DNA from: Ramlibacter henchirensis
GTDB taxonomy: Bacteria > Pseudomonadota > Gammaproteobacteria > Burkholderiales > Burkholderiaceae_C
Reading direction: 5' to 3'
Length of the DNA stretch: 64,000 nucleotides
Assembly (NCBI RefSeq): GCF_004682015.1
Contig: NZ_SMLM01000001.1
Location: 1,364,001 to 1,428,000 of the forward strand
The notes under the pieces are model-generated. The model worked only from the letters and a program-made list of their open reading frames with translations, was not told the origin of the DNA and searched no databases. Below, piece by piece: positions 21,766 to 29,427 of the stretch. Position numbers and translations under genes: made by a program. Numbering within the stretch: the stretch's first letter is position 1; each line of letters starts with the position of its first letter.

Positions 21766-22995
21766 ATGCTGACACTCGACTTCCATCCCACCGGGCGCCA
21801 CTTCCTGCAGATCCCCGGGCCGTCGCCCGTTCCCGATCGGATCCTGCGGGCGATGAGCCTGCCCACCATCGACCACCGCGGGCCGGAGTTCGCGCTGCTC
21901 GGCAAGCGCGTGCTGTCGGGCATGCAGAAGATCTTCCAGACGAAGCATCCCGTCGTGATCTACCCGGCCTCGGGCACCGGCGCGTGGGAAGCCGCGCTGG
22001 CCAACACGCTGTCGCCCGGCGATCCGGTGCTGATGTACGAGACCGGCCACTTCGCCAGCCTGTGGAACAACATGGCCACTCGCCTGGGACTGAAGACCGA
22101 GTTCCTCGGCCTGCCCGGCGCGGAAGGCTGGCGGCGCGGCGTGCAGGCCGACATGGTGGAGAAGCGCCTGCGCGCCGACACGCAGCACCAGATCAAGGCC
22201 GTGTGCGTGGTCCACAACGAGACGTCCACCGGCGTCACCAGCGACATCCGCGCGGTGCGCAAGGCCATCGATGCCGCGAAGCATCCCGCTCTGCTGATGG
22301 TCGACAGCATCTCCGGCCTGGCCTCGGCCGAGTACCGGCACGACGACTGGGGCGTGGACGTTTGCGTCAGCGGCTCGCAGAAGGGCCTGATGCTGCCGCC
22401 GGGCATCAGCTTCAACGCGCTCTCGCCCAAGGCGCTGGAAGCCAGCAAGACGTCGAAGCTGCCCAAGTCGTTCTGGGCCTGGGACGAGATGGTCGACATG
22501 AACAAGACCGGCTACTTCCCGTACACACCCAACACCAACCTGCTGTACGGCCTGGCCGAAGCCTGCGACATGCTGCTGGACCCGCAGCAGGGCGGGCTGG
22601 AGGCGGTCTTTGCGCGGCATCGCCGCTGGGGCGAGGGCGTTCGCGCCGCGGTCAAGGCCTGGAGCCTGGAGATCCAGTGCGTGGACCCGGCCGTCTACTC
22701 GCCCGTGCTCACCGGCGTGATGACCCCCGAAGGCATCGACGCCGACGCGGTGCGCAAGACGATCTACGAACGCTTCGACCTGTCGCTCGGCACCGGCCTG
22801 GGCAAGGTCAAGGGCCGCATGTTCCGCATCGGCCACCTGGGCGACTGCAACGACCTGACCCTGATGGCGGCCCTGTCCGGATGCGAGATGGGGCTCAAGC
22901 TCTCCGGAGTGAAGCTGGCCGGCTCGGGGGTGCAGGCCGCGATGGATTATTTCGCCGGGCATCCGGCTCCCCAACTGCTGCAGAAGGCAGCATGA
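21766..22995 (+). CDS. Class V aminotransferase (alanine/serine-glyoxylate type)
   Basis: A 409-residue PLP enzyme. QIPGPSPVPDRILRAM at the N-terminus, ASGTGAWEAALANTLSPGD (cofactor phosphate), MVDSISGLAS and the Schiff-base lysine in SGSQKGLMLPPG are those of alanine-glyoxylate and serine-glyoxylate transaminases. The C-terminal RIGHLGDCND is also typical. It is the first gene of a four-gene set under a putative GntR-controlled promoter. Its partners (a Bug receptor, CoA-transferase, enoyl-CoA hydratase) suggest catabolism of an imported acid rather than photorespiration-type glyoxylate metabolism. The true amino donor is unknown. Confidence 0.9.
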   Translation: MLTLDFHPTGRHFLQIPGPSPVPDRILRAMSLPTIDHRGPEFALLGKRVLSGMQKIFQTKHPVVIYPASGTGAWEAALANTLSPGDPVLMYETGHFASLWNNMATRLGLKTEFLGLPGAEGWRRGVQADMVEKRLRADTQHQIKAVCVVHNETSTGVTSDIRAVRKAIDAAKHPALLMVDSISGLASAEYRHDDWGVDVCVSGSQKGLMLPPGISFNALSPKALEASKTSKLPKSFWAWDEMVDMNKTGYFPYTPNTNLLYGLAEACDMLLDPQQGGLEAVFARHRRWGEGVRAAVKAWSLEIQCVDPAVYSPVLTGVMTPEGIDADAVRKTIYERFDLSLGTGLGKVKGRMFRIGHLGDCNDLTLMAALSGCEMGLKLSGVKLAGSGVQAAMDYFAGHPAPQLLQKAA

Positions 22996-23032
22996 GCAGC
23001 ACGATTCCAATCCGCCACGTCAAGGAGACAAC

Positions 23033-24001
23033 ATGATCCAGCGCAGAACCTTCACCGCCGGCGTCGCCGCCACCCTCGCCGCACCGCTGGTGCGGGCCCA
23101 GGGCATCCCGCAGCAGCCGATCAAGATCATCGTGGGCTTCGCGCCCGGCGGCGGCACCGACATCCTGTCGCGCGTCATCGGCCAGAAGCTGGCCGAGATG
23201 TGGAAGACGCAGATCATCGTGGAGAACCGCGCGGGCGCTTCCGGCACCATCGCTTCGGACCTGGTGGCCAAGTCGCCCGCCGACGGCACGGTGCTGCACA
23301 TGGCCCACATCAACAGCCACGCCATCGTGCCGGGGCTGCAGAAGCTGCCCTACGACGCCGAGAAGGACTTCCAGCCGATCGTGCTGGTGGGCGTCACGCC
23401 CAACCTGCTGATCTGCAACGAGCAGCAGCCCGCCAAGACGGTGAAGGACGTGGTGGACCTGTGCAAGAAGAACCCCGGCAAGATCAGCTTCGGTTCGGCC
23501 GGCAACGGCTCGGCCCAGCACCTGGCGCTGGAGATGTTCATGCTGCAGGCCGGCGTGAAGGCGCTCCACGTGCCCTACAAGGGCTCGGGCCCGATGCTCA
23601 CCGACCTGATCGGCGGCCAGATCAACTACAGCTTCGACACCATGACGGCCGCGACGCCTCATGTGAAGTCGGGCAAGGCGATCCCGATCGCGCAGACCCG
23701 CCAGCAGCGCGTGAAGGGCTATCCGAACGTGCCGACGATGGCCGAGTCGGGCTTCCCCAGCTTCGAGGCGACGACGTGGTACGGCCTGGTCGGCCCCGGC
23801 AGGATGCCCGCGGACCTGGCCAGGCGCATGAACGAAGACGTCAACAAGGTGCTGAAGATGCCCGACGTGATGGAGCGCCTGGAGGCCTCCGGCGCCGAGG
23901 ACGGCGGCGGCTCCGCCGAGAAGTTCGCCCAGTTCATCAAGACCGAACAGCAGAAGTGGGCCAAGGTGATCAAGGACGCGGGAGTCAAGGCCGAGATCTG
24001 A
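23033..24001 (+). CDS. Bug/TctC-family solute receptor
   Basis: A 322-residue periplasmic receptor. The signal MIQRRTFTAGVAATLAAPLVRAQ has twin-Arg-like RR at residues 4-5, as is common in this family. The mature part begins QPIKIIVGFAPGGGTDILSR, with the classic PGGGTD loop, then VENRAGASGTIA. No TctAB genes are present. It lies 37 bases after the aminotransferase and 16 bases before the CoA-transferase, so it is probably the specific receptor for the substrate of this locus. Confidence 0.9.
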   Translation: MIQRRTFTAGVAATLAAPLVRAQGIPQQPIKIIVGFAPGGGTDILSRVIGQKLAEMWKTQIIVENRAGASGTIASDLVAKSPADGTVLHMAHINSHAIVPGLQKLPYDAEKDFQPIVLVGVTPNLLICNEQQPAKTVKDVVDLCKKNPGKISFGSAGNGSAQHLALEMFMLQAGVKALHVPYKGSGPMLTDLIGGQINYSFDTMTAATPHVKSGKAIPIAQTRQQRVKGYPNVPTMAESGFPSFEATTWYGLVGPGRMPADLARRMNEDVNKVLKMPDVMERLEASGAEDGGGSAEKFAQFIKTEQQKWAKVIKDAGVKAEI

Positions 24002-24017
24002 CACGAGCTTCGATGAC

Positions 24018-25217
24018 ATGACACGACTCCCACTCGAGGGCGTCCGCGTCCTCGACATCAGCCAGGTCATGGCCGGCCCGTTCGCCTGCATGCTGCTGGG
24101 CGACCTGGGCGCGGACGTGATCAAGATCGAGCCGCCCGGCACGGGCGACCAGACCCGCGGCTCGATGGGTTTCAAGATGAAGGGGCCCGACAGCCTGGGC
24201 TTCCTGAACATGAACCGCAACAAGCGCAGCGTCACACTGGACCTCAAGTCCGAGGCCGGCAAGTCGGTGCTGCTGCGGCTCGCGAAGGATGCCGACATCC
24301 TGATCGAGAACTACCGGCCCGGCGCGATGAGGCGCCTGGGACTCGGCTACGAGCAGCTGCGCGAAGTCAATCCGCGGCTGGTCTACACCAGCATCTCCGG
24401 CTTCGGCCAGACCGGCCCCTGGGCCGACCGGCCCGGCTTCGACCTGATGGCGCAGGCGATGTCGGGCGTGATGAGCGTGACCGGCTACCCCGACAGCCCT
24501 CCCGTGAAAGCCGGCGTGCCGGTGGCCGACATCGGCTGCGCGCTCTTCGCGATCTATGCCACGCTGTCCGCGTACATCGGCGCGAAGAACACCGGGCAGG
24601 GCCAGTACGTCGATGCCGCGCTGTTCGATGCCGCCATGGCTTTCTCGGTGTGGGACATCTGCGACTACTGGGGCACGGGCAAGCCGCCGCAGCCGCTGGG
24701 CACCGCCAACAAGATGACCGCGCCGTACCAGGCGATGGCCTGCTCGGACGGCTGGTTCGTCATGGGCGCGAACAACCAGAAGCTGTGGGAGAAGCTCTGC
24801 ACGCTGATGGGGCGCGAGGAGCTGCTGCGCGATGAGCGCTTCTCCACCATCGCGCTGCGCCTGGCCCACCGCGCCGAGCTGCAGGACGAACTGGAGAAGA
24901 CCTTCCGGCAAAAACCGAAGGAGTACTGGGTCGAGACGCTGCTGGAGCAGGGCATTCCCGCGGGGCCGATCCTCTCGTATCCGGAAGCGTTCGGCAGCGA
25001 GCACGCGCAGGCGCGCCGCATGCGAATGGAGATCGACCATCCGATCGAGGGCAGGGTGCCCAACATCGGCTTTCCGGTGAAGCTGTCGGGCACGCCGCAG
25101 CAGGTGCGGCGCCATCCGCCGCTGCTGGGCGAGCACACGGATGAAGTGCTGGCGGAGCTGGGGATGGGTGAAGAAGAGCGAGCGCAATTGCGCGCGCAAG
25201 GAGCGTTCGGCTCGTGA
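24018..25217 (+). CDS. CaiB/BaiF (type III) CoA-transferase
   Basis: A 399-residue type III CoA-transferase that moves CoA between carboxylic acids. The N-terminus LEGVRVLDISQVMAGPFACM, the CoA-binding region GDLGADVIKIEPPGTGD, and LDLKSEAGKSVLLRL with NYRPGAMRRLGLGYE are all as in the family. The catalytic Asp is in the PGFDLMAQAMSG segment. It overlaps the next gene (GTGA), indicating coupled production of the CoA-transferase and the hydratase that would act on its product. Confidence 0.92.
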   Translation: MTRLPLEGVRVLDISQVMAGPFACMLLGDLGADVIKIEPPGTGDQTRGSMGFKMKGPDSLGFLNMNRNKRSVTLDLKSEAGKSVLLRLAKDADILIENYRPGAMRRLGLGYEQLREVNPRLVYTSISGFGQTGPWADRPGFDLMAQAMSGVMSVTGYPDSPPVKAGVPVADIGCALFAIYATLSAYIGAKNTGQGQYVDAALFDAAMAFSVWDICDYWGTGKPPQPLGTANKMTAPYQAMACSDGWFVMGANNQKLWEKLCTLMGREELLRDERFSTIALRLAHRAELQDELEKTFRQKPKEYWVETLLEQGIPAGPILSYPEAFGSEHAQARRMRMEIDHPIEGRVPNIGFPVKLSGTPQQVRRHPPLLGEHTDEVLAELGMGEEERAQLRAQGAFGS

Positions 25218-25990
25218 GCGACGGTGCCGTCCACCTGAGCGTCGAAGGCCCGATCGCCTCGGTCACTTTCGACCGCCCCGAGGCGCGCAACGCCATGACC
25301 TGGGCGATGTACGAATCGCTCGAGCGCATCTGCGGCGTGCTGCGCGGCGATGCGAGCGTGCGTGTGGTGCGCTTCCGCGGCGCGGGCGGCCAGGCCTTCG
25401 TGGCGGGTACCGACATCGCGCAGTTCCAGGACTTCAGGAGCGGCGACGACGGCGTGGCCTACGAGCGCCGCATCGACGACTGCGTGGCCCTCGTCGAAGA
25501 CCTGCCGATGCCCACCGTGGCCGTGCTCGAAGGATGGGCCATCGGTGGCGGCCTCGCCATCGCCACGGCCTCCGACTTCCGCATCGCGACTCCGGGCACG
25601 AAGCTCGGGGTGCCGATCGCACGCACGCTGGGCAACTGCCTGTCGATGGCCAACGTGGCGCGGCTGGTCGCGGCCGTCGGCCGTCCGCGCGCCGAACGCC
25701 TGCTGCTGCTGGCCGACCTGCTCACGGCCGAGGAGGCGCTGGCCGCCGGCTACCTGCTCGAGATCGCGCCGGCGGGCGAGCTCGATGCGGCGAGCGACCG
25801 GCTCTGCCAGCGCCTCGCCTCGCTCGCGCCCGTCACGCAGAAGGTCAGCAAGCAGGCCATGAACCGCCTGCAGCGCGCGCAACTGCCCGATGCGGAAGAC
25901 CTGATCCGCACCGCGTACGGCAGCGCGGATTTCCGCGAAGGCGTGGCCGCCTTCGTGGGCAAGCGCAGCCCCGGCTGGCAGGGCCGCTGA
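25214..25990 (+). CDS. Enoyl-CoA hydratase/isomerase family protein
   Basis: A 258-residue crotonase-fold enzyme with a GTG start that overlaps the CoA-transferase stop. Crotonase marks are TFDRPEARNAMTW, the first oxyanion-hole segment AFVAGTDIAQF (FVAGxDI) and the second, EGWAIGGGLAIATASDFRIA. The usual catalytic Glu of hydratases after the second segment falls in a region reading LGVPIARTLGN, so the exact reaction (hydratase, lyase or isomerase) is open. It closes the four-gene operon. Confidence 0.88.
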   Translation: MSDGAVHLSVEGPIASVTFDRPEARNAMTWAMYESLERICGVLRGDASVRVVRFRGAGGQAFVAGTDIAQFQDFRSGDDGVAYERRIDDCVALVEDLPMPTVAVLEGWAIGGGLAIATASDFRIATPGTKLGVPIARTLGNCLSMANVARLVAAVGRPRAERLLLLADLLTAEEALAAGYLLEIAPAGELDAASDRLCQRLASLAPVTQKVSKQAMNRLQRAQLPDAEDLIRTAYGSADFREGVAAFVGKRSPGWQGR

Positions 25991-26085
25991 GCCTGTCCTG
26001 CCGCGCAGCTTCGGACGGCCCCGTCCTACGGCGCGGGCCGGGGCCGGTTCCTACCATGGACCCGAACCAACCCCCGAGGTGCGCC

Positions 26086-26400
26086 ATGGCCGACGAACGA
26101 TCCCATCCCCCCGACCCCATCGACCTGAGCGAATCGGTCGCGGGCGAAGAGGACCCCGGCGCTTCGGTCGAATTCGCAAGCAAGAATCCCGGCGCTTCCG
26201 ACCAGCCCGCGGGTGCGCCCGGTGCTCGTCCCGGGGCACCCACTCCGCCGATGTCGCCCGGCGATGAAGCGCCTCGCGGCACGCCCGGCACGGGCGAGGA
26301 CATCTGCCGCGCCTGCGGCGGCAGCGGCAAGCTCAATGGCGGCGTCTGCCCCGAGTGCGAGGGCACCGGCAAGGTCAACGTCGGCATCGGCGGGGCCTGA
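26086..26400 (+). CDS. Small protein with DnaJ-type CxxCxGxG zinc-finger motif
   Basis: 104 residues. The first 70 are acidic, Pro/Gly-rich and probably disordered (many P, E, D). The C-terminus has two CxxC knuckles, CRACGGSGK and CPECEGTGK, like half of the DnaJ cysteine-rich domain, and should bind one zinc ion. The start was chosen at the ATG with a GAGG seven bases upstream; another in-frame ATG ten codons earlier (26056) lacks such a site. No J-domain is present, so this is not a DnaJ. The role is unknown; RNA or protein binding is possible. Confidence 0.7.
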   Translation: MADERSHPPDPIDLSESVAGEEDPGASVEFASKNPGASDQPAGAPGARPGAPTPPMSPGDEAPRGTPGTGEDICRACGGSGKLNGGVCPECEGTGKVNVGIGGA

Positions 26401-26406
26401 CCGCCG

Positions 26407-27375
26407 GTGTTCCTCGGGCAGCTGCCGCGCAAGCAGAAACACGCGACCGCAGCCGGCACGCTCGAGTACGTGCTGACCGGCGCGGGCACGCCCACGCTGG
26501 TGCTGCTCAACGGCGCAGGCGTCACGCTTGAGGGCTGGGGCCGCCTCTATCCGGGCATCGAGAGCATCGGGCGCGTGTTCGCATGGAACCGCTTCGGCGT
26601 GGGCCGCAGCAGCCGGCCGATGCTGCCGCAGACCGGCACCGTGGTGATCGACAGCCTGCGCGAGCTGCTCGCGGCGTTGCAATTGCCGCCGCCTTATCTG
26701 CTGGTCGGGCACTCGCTCGGCGGCCTGCATGCGCAGCTGTTCGCCCGCCGATTCCCGCAGGAGGTCGCGGGCATGGTGCTGCTGGAGCCGACCCACCCGC
26801 GCGACCGCGAACTGCTCAAGGGACATGAGAGCCGGCTGGCGCAGGTGCTGGGGCGGGTCCTGTCGGCGCCGCAGAAGATCTTCCGCGCCAACCTGCATTC
26901 GGAGATGAACTGGATCGACGCCGCGGCGCGCGAGGTGGAAGCCGCCGGGCGTTTCCCGCCCGTGCCGCTGGCGGTCGTGACGGGTGGCAACGAGCCGCCG
27001 CGCTGGCTGACACCGGCCGAGACGTTGCGGATCAAGCGGGCGAACCAGCAGGCGCTGGCCACGTTGTCGCCGCGCGGGCGGCAGGTGATCGCGCGGCGCA
27101 GCGGGCACTTCCCGCAGCTCACGCAGCCCGAGCTGGTGCTGGAGGTGCTGCGCGAGATCGCGCGCGAAGCGTCAGCCGGCCAGCCCCTTGTAGAGCATGT
27201 AGGCGGCCAGCAGGTACAGGATGCTGGCGAAGATTCGCTTGAGCCGCGCGACGGGCAGGGCGTGCGCCGCACGGGCGCCGAGCGGCGCCGTGAAGACGCT
27301 GCACACCGCGATCACCACCAGCCCGGGCAGCCAGATGTAGCCGAAGGAAGCGGGCGGCAGGTTCTCCACCCGTAG
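26407..27375 (+). CDS. Alpha/beta hydrolase with a C-terminal extension antisense to the next gene
   Basis: Residues 1-255 form an alpha/beta-hydrolase: LLNGAGVTLEGW (oxyanion loop), the nucleophile elbow VGHSLGGLHAQ (Ser near residue 102), and a late GHFPQLTQPE holding the catalytic His near residue 238. The GTG start lies six bases after the zinc-finger gene. No stop occurs where the family would end (about 27170). The frame goes on for some 68 codons through DNA that codes the convergent TauE-like protein. This tail is Gln/Asp/Arg-rich and looks like antisense-coded sequence, not a domain. The hydrolase call is firm; the tail is odd. Confidence 0.8.
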   Translation: MFLGQLPRKQKHATAAGTLEYVLTGAGTPTLVLLNGAGVTLEGWGRLYPGIESIGRVFAWNRFGVGRSSRPMLPQTGTVVIDSLRELLAALQLPPPYLLVGHSLGGLHAQLFARRFPQEVAGMVLLEPTHPRDRELLKGHESRLAQVLGRVLSAPQKIFRANLHSEMNWIDAAAREVEAAGRFPPVPLAVVTGGNEPPRWLTPAETLRIKRANQQALATLSPRGRQVIARRSGHFPQLTQPELVLEVLREIAREASAGQPLVEHVGGQQVQDAGEDSLEPRDGQGVRRTGAERRREDAAHRDHHQPGQPDVAEGSGRQVLHP

Positions 27376-27987
27376 GCCGCTGGCGATGTAGCCGACGACG
27401 TTGGCGACGGCGATCGGAAAGCCCAGCGCGGCGGACGTGGCCACCGCGCTGTGGATGGCGACGTTGCACCAGGTCATGAACGGCACGCTGATGAAGCCTC
27501 CCCCCGCGCCGACCAGCCCCGAAAGGAAACCGATCACGCCGCCCGCCGCGACCGTGCCCGCCGTGCCCGGCATCTGCCGCGTGGGCTTGGGCTTCTTGTC
27601 CAGGAACATCTGCGTCGCCGAGAAGCCGACGAACAGCCCGAAGAACACGGCCAGCGCGCTGCCCTTGATGACCGAGAACACGCCGAGGCTGCCGATGAGG
27701 CTGCCGATGACGATGCCCGGCGCGAGGCGCTTGACGATGTCCCAGCGCACCGCACCGCGCTTGTGGTGCGCGCGCACGCTGGAGATCGAAGTGAAGATGA
27801 TCGTGGCCATCGACGTCGCGATCGCCATCTTCACCGTCAGGTCCGGCGGCACGCCGTGCGCCGAAAGCATCAGGGTGAGGAACGGCACCAGCACCATCCC
27901 CCCGCCGATCCCCAGCAGCCCCGCCAGGAAGCCCGTCCCGATGCCGAGCGCCGCGAGTTCGAGGATGAAGGTGATGCCGAGGTCCAT
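27172..27987 (-). CDS. TauE/SafE-family membrane permease (probable anion/sulfite exporter type)
   Basis: A 271-residue protein with about eight membrane helices. The first repeat has LAGLLGIGGGMVLVPFLTLM and the second has FLSGLVGAGGGFISVPFMTW. The duplicated G-x-G-G-G-x-x-x-V-P motif is diagnostic of the TauE/SafE (DUF81) family, which moves sulfur oxyanions or organosulfonates out of the cell. The start was set at MDLGITFILE; the frame is open 16 codons further upstream. Its last 204 bases overlap the hydrolase frame on the other strand. Confidence 0.9.
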   Translation of the reverse strand: MDLGITFILELAALGIGTGFLAGLLGIGGGMVLVPFLTLMLSAHGVPPDLTVKMAIATSMATIIFTSISSVRAHHKRGAVRWDIVKRLAPGIVIGSLIGSLGVFSVIKGSALAVFFGLFVGFSATQMFLDKKPKPTRQMPGTAGTVAAGGVIGFLSGLVGAGGGFISVPFMTWCNVAIHSAVATSAALGFPIAVANVVGYIASGLRVENLPPASFGYIWLPGLVVIAVCSVFTAPLGARAAHALPVARLKRIFASILYLLAAYMLYKGLAG

Positions 27988-28045
27988 GCGCTTGTCGTTG
28001 TGCGCGCACTTGCGGCGCGAGGACCCAATTGTCACCGACTCAGCA

Positions 28046-28077
28046 GCTGCGATCTGGAGCCTGCTCCAGATCGCAGC
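28046..28077. repeat. Perfect inverted repeat (15-bp stem, 2-base loop)
   Basis: GCTGCGATCTGGAGC and its exact reverse complement are separated by CT. It lies 59 bases upstream of the tauE-like start codon and is the first of three hairpins in a row in the 520-base gap that also holds 6S RNA. It has no T-run, so it is not a classical terminator. Confidence 0.7.
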
Positions 28078-28116
28078 CTGCGGACTGCGCGGAATAACAT
28101 GCAGCGCAGTCCCCCA

Positions 28117-28151
28117 ATGACGAAGGCCGGATTCACTCCGGCCTTCGTCAT
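28117..28151. terminator. Hairpin (14-bp perfect stem) downstream of 6S RNA
   Basis: ATGACGAAGGCCGG and its exact complement flank a 7-base loop. The symmetric GAAGGCCGG stem is common in terminators, and it lies downstream of the 6S RNA on the minus strand. No clear U-tract follows, so the terminator role is inferred. Confidence 0.5.
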
Positions 28152-28164
28152 CTAGCTAGGAACC

Positions 28165-28193
28165 ACGCAGAAATCGCGCAGCGATTTCTGCGT
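28165..28193 (-). terminator. Hairpin directly after the 6S RNA
   Basis: ACGCAGAAATCGC and its exact reverse complement (13 bp) flank a 3-base loop. It begins about 12 bases beyond the predicted 3' end of 6S RNA. It could end the transcript or protect its precursor; the T-run is missing. Confidence 0.45.
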
Positions 28194-28205
28194 GAAGCAA
28201 TTAGG

Positions 28206-28377
28206 CGTCTGCAGATACTGCCGGACCGGCATCCTGAACCGGAGTTCAGGTGGGCTAGGTCAACCAGGCGTTGGGATCATCTGACGCGAGACGTTCACGC
28301 TCGCAAGGTGTTTTCCAGGCCCGAGCTCAAAGAGCATTGGTTCAAGGAAATATAAAGCCCGGCACGCACTGCAGACG
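28206..28377 (-). ncRNA. ssrS: 6S RNA
   Basis: About 172 bases just downstream of zapA on the same strand, the conserved place of ssrS. The predicted RNA begins CGTCTGCAGTGC and ends with CTGCAGACG, forming a perfect 9-bp closing stem, extended by a GCCGG/CCGGC pairing. The 3' half holds CACCTGAACTCCGGTTCAGG, the counterpart of the E. coli hairpin segment CACCTTGAACC...GGTTCAAGG. A -10 box TAGAAT (28384-28389, minus strand) sits seven bases before the predicted 5' end. 6S RNA mimics an open promoter and binds the housekeeping RNA polymerase holoenzyme in stationary phase. The ends are approximate. Confidence 0.8.
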
Positions 28378-28509
28378 AGGGCCATTCTAGGCTCCCATCC
28401 GTTCGCGTGGGGCCGTTCCGGGCCGAAAAACACATGGACCGCGCGTGAACCAATCGAGGGCTTGACAAGCCCTTCTCGTCATTCACGCAAGGGGCGGCGC
28501 GAGCCGCGT

Positions 28510-28833
28510 CTAGATGAGCCGGCCGTCGTCGCCCAGCGCGCCATCGAGCCGCTGGATGAGGAGGGCCAGGCGCGCATCGGGCGCGCCGCCCGTCGAAGCC
28601 GTGGCTGCGGGAGCCGGGCGCGACTCGCGATCGGCGATGTCGAACGCGAGGTTCAGCGCGGCCAGCACGGCAATGCGGTCGCGCGCCTTCACCTTGCCCG
28701 CATCGCGGATGCGGCACATGGCCGTGTCCACCTTCTCGACGGCCTCGAGCAGGCGGCCTTCGCCGCCCTGCGGACAGCCGAGCAGATAGCTCTGGCCCAT
28801 GATCTGGACTTCTATCTGCTTGGTGACGGACAT
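28510..28833 (-). CDS. zapA: Cell division protein ZapA
   Basis: A 107-residue protein. The N-terminus (QIEVQIMGQSYLLGCPQG) is the compact ZapA fold, and the following EGRLLEAVEKVDTAMCRIRD and IAVLAALNLAFDI form the long dimerisation helix. ZapA bundles FtsZ filaments at the division ring. The C-terminal 30 residues are Ala/Pro-rich. It follows the zapB-like gene by 10 bases and precedes 6S RNA, a conserved arrangement. Confidence 0.92.
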   Translation of the reverse strand: MSVTKQIEVQIMGQSYLLGCPQGGEGRLLEAVEKVDTAMCRIRDAGKVKARDRIAVLAALNLAFDIADRESRPAPAATASTGGAPDARLALLIQRLDGALGDDGRLI

Positions 28834-28843
28834 GGTGAGGGTC

Positions 28844-29056
28844 TCAGGCAGCGGACTTGATGTCCGGCAGGCGCTCGAGCAGCGCGTCGACTCGCGAGCG
28901 GGCCGCCCCCAGGCGCGAGCGCAGCGAGTCGCGCTCTTGCGTGAGCAGCTCCACCTGCTGCACCAGCAGTGCGTTGGTGCGCTGCAGCTCCTCGTAGCGC
29001 ACGAGCAGGCGCTCGACGCGTTCGGCGATCTGTTCGACCTGGGAAGCACTGGCCAT
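28844..29056 (-). CDS. ZapB-like coiled-coil protein
   Basis: A 70-residue single coiled coil (VEQIAERVERLLVRYEELQ, then RTNALLVQQVELLTQERDSL), matching the small ZapB/TIGR02449-type proteins found upstream of zapA in Betaproteobacteria. It presumably works with ZapA at the Z ring. A TACAAT -10-like box on the minus strand (29067-29072) lies only about ten bases before the ATG, so the transcript may have a very short leader. Confidence 0.8.
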   Translation of the reverse strand: MASASQVEQIAERVERLLVRYEELQRTNALLVQQVELLTQERDSLRSRLGAARSRVDALLERLPDIKSAA

Positions 29057-29104
29057 AGGTGAAAGGATTGTAGGGGGCCGCTTCTGGAATGCACCTAGAA
29101 TTGC

Positions 29105-29340
29105 CGCGTTGGTGCTCGCGGTGTGGTTCGCATGCCGCAGTTCAACGGGAAGCAGGGAGCCCGGTCGCCCCAAGCGAAGTTCACTTCGCTCGCGGCGCGA
29201 AAAGGCCAACCTGCGCTGCCCCCGCAACGGTAAGCGGATGGCGTCCTCGACACAGGGACGCTGCTCCATCCCCTCGCCACTGGCGCTCTCGCGCTGGGAA
29301 GGCCGATGGAGTGATCTCCGCCAGCCCGGATACCGGCCAA
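29105..29340 (+). promoter_or_regulatory. Cobalamin (AdoCbl) riboswitch
   Basis: All main marks are present in order: the 5' TTGGTGC segment, AACGGGAAGCAGGGAGCCCGG, the core GCTGCCCCCGCAACGGTAA, GCCACTGG...GGGAAGGC, and the B12 box AGCCCGGATACCGGCC (29323-29338). It is followed by a GC-rich hairpin (29347-29367) and the btuB start at 29428. A TAGAAT -10 box at 29096-29101 would start the RNA near 29108. Ligand binding is expected to shut off the downstream uptake operon. Confidence 0.93.
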
Positions 29341-29427
29341 CGCGGTGGCCGCGCCATTTGCGCGGCCGTATCGCCCAACCGCCGGCGGGGAAGCCGGCGC
29401 GGGCATCGACTCTGTGTCTGTTCCAAG

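Noticed and set aside
28295..28717. A possible 140-codon minus-strand protein over 6S RNA
   Set aside because: The region has the 6S RNA closing stem, conserved hairpin and promoter; the frame has no recognisable domain and overlaps zapA.
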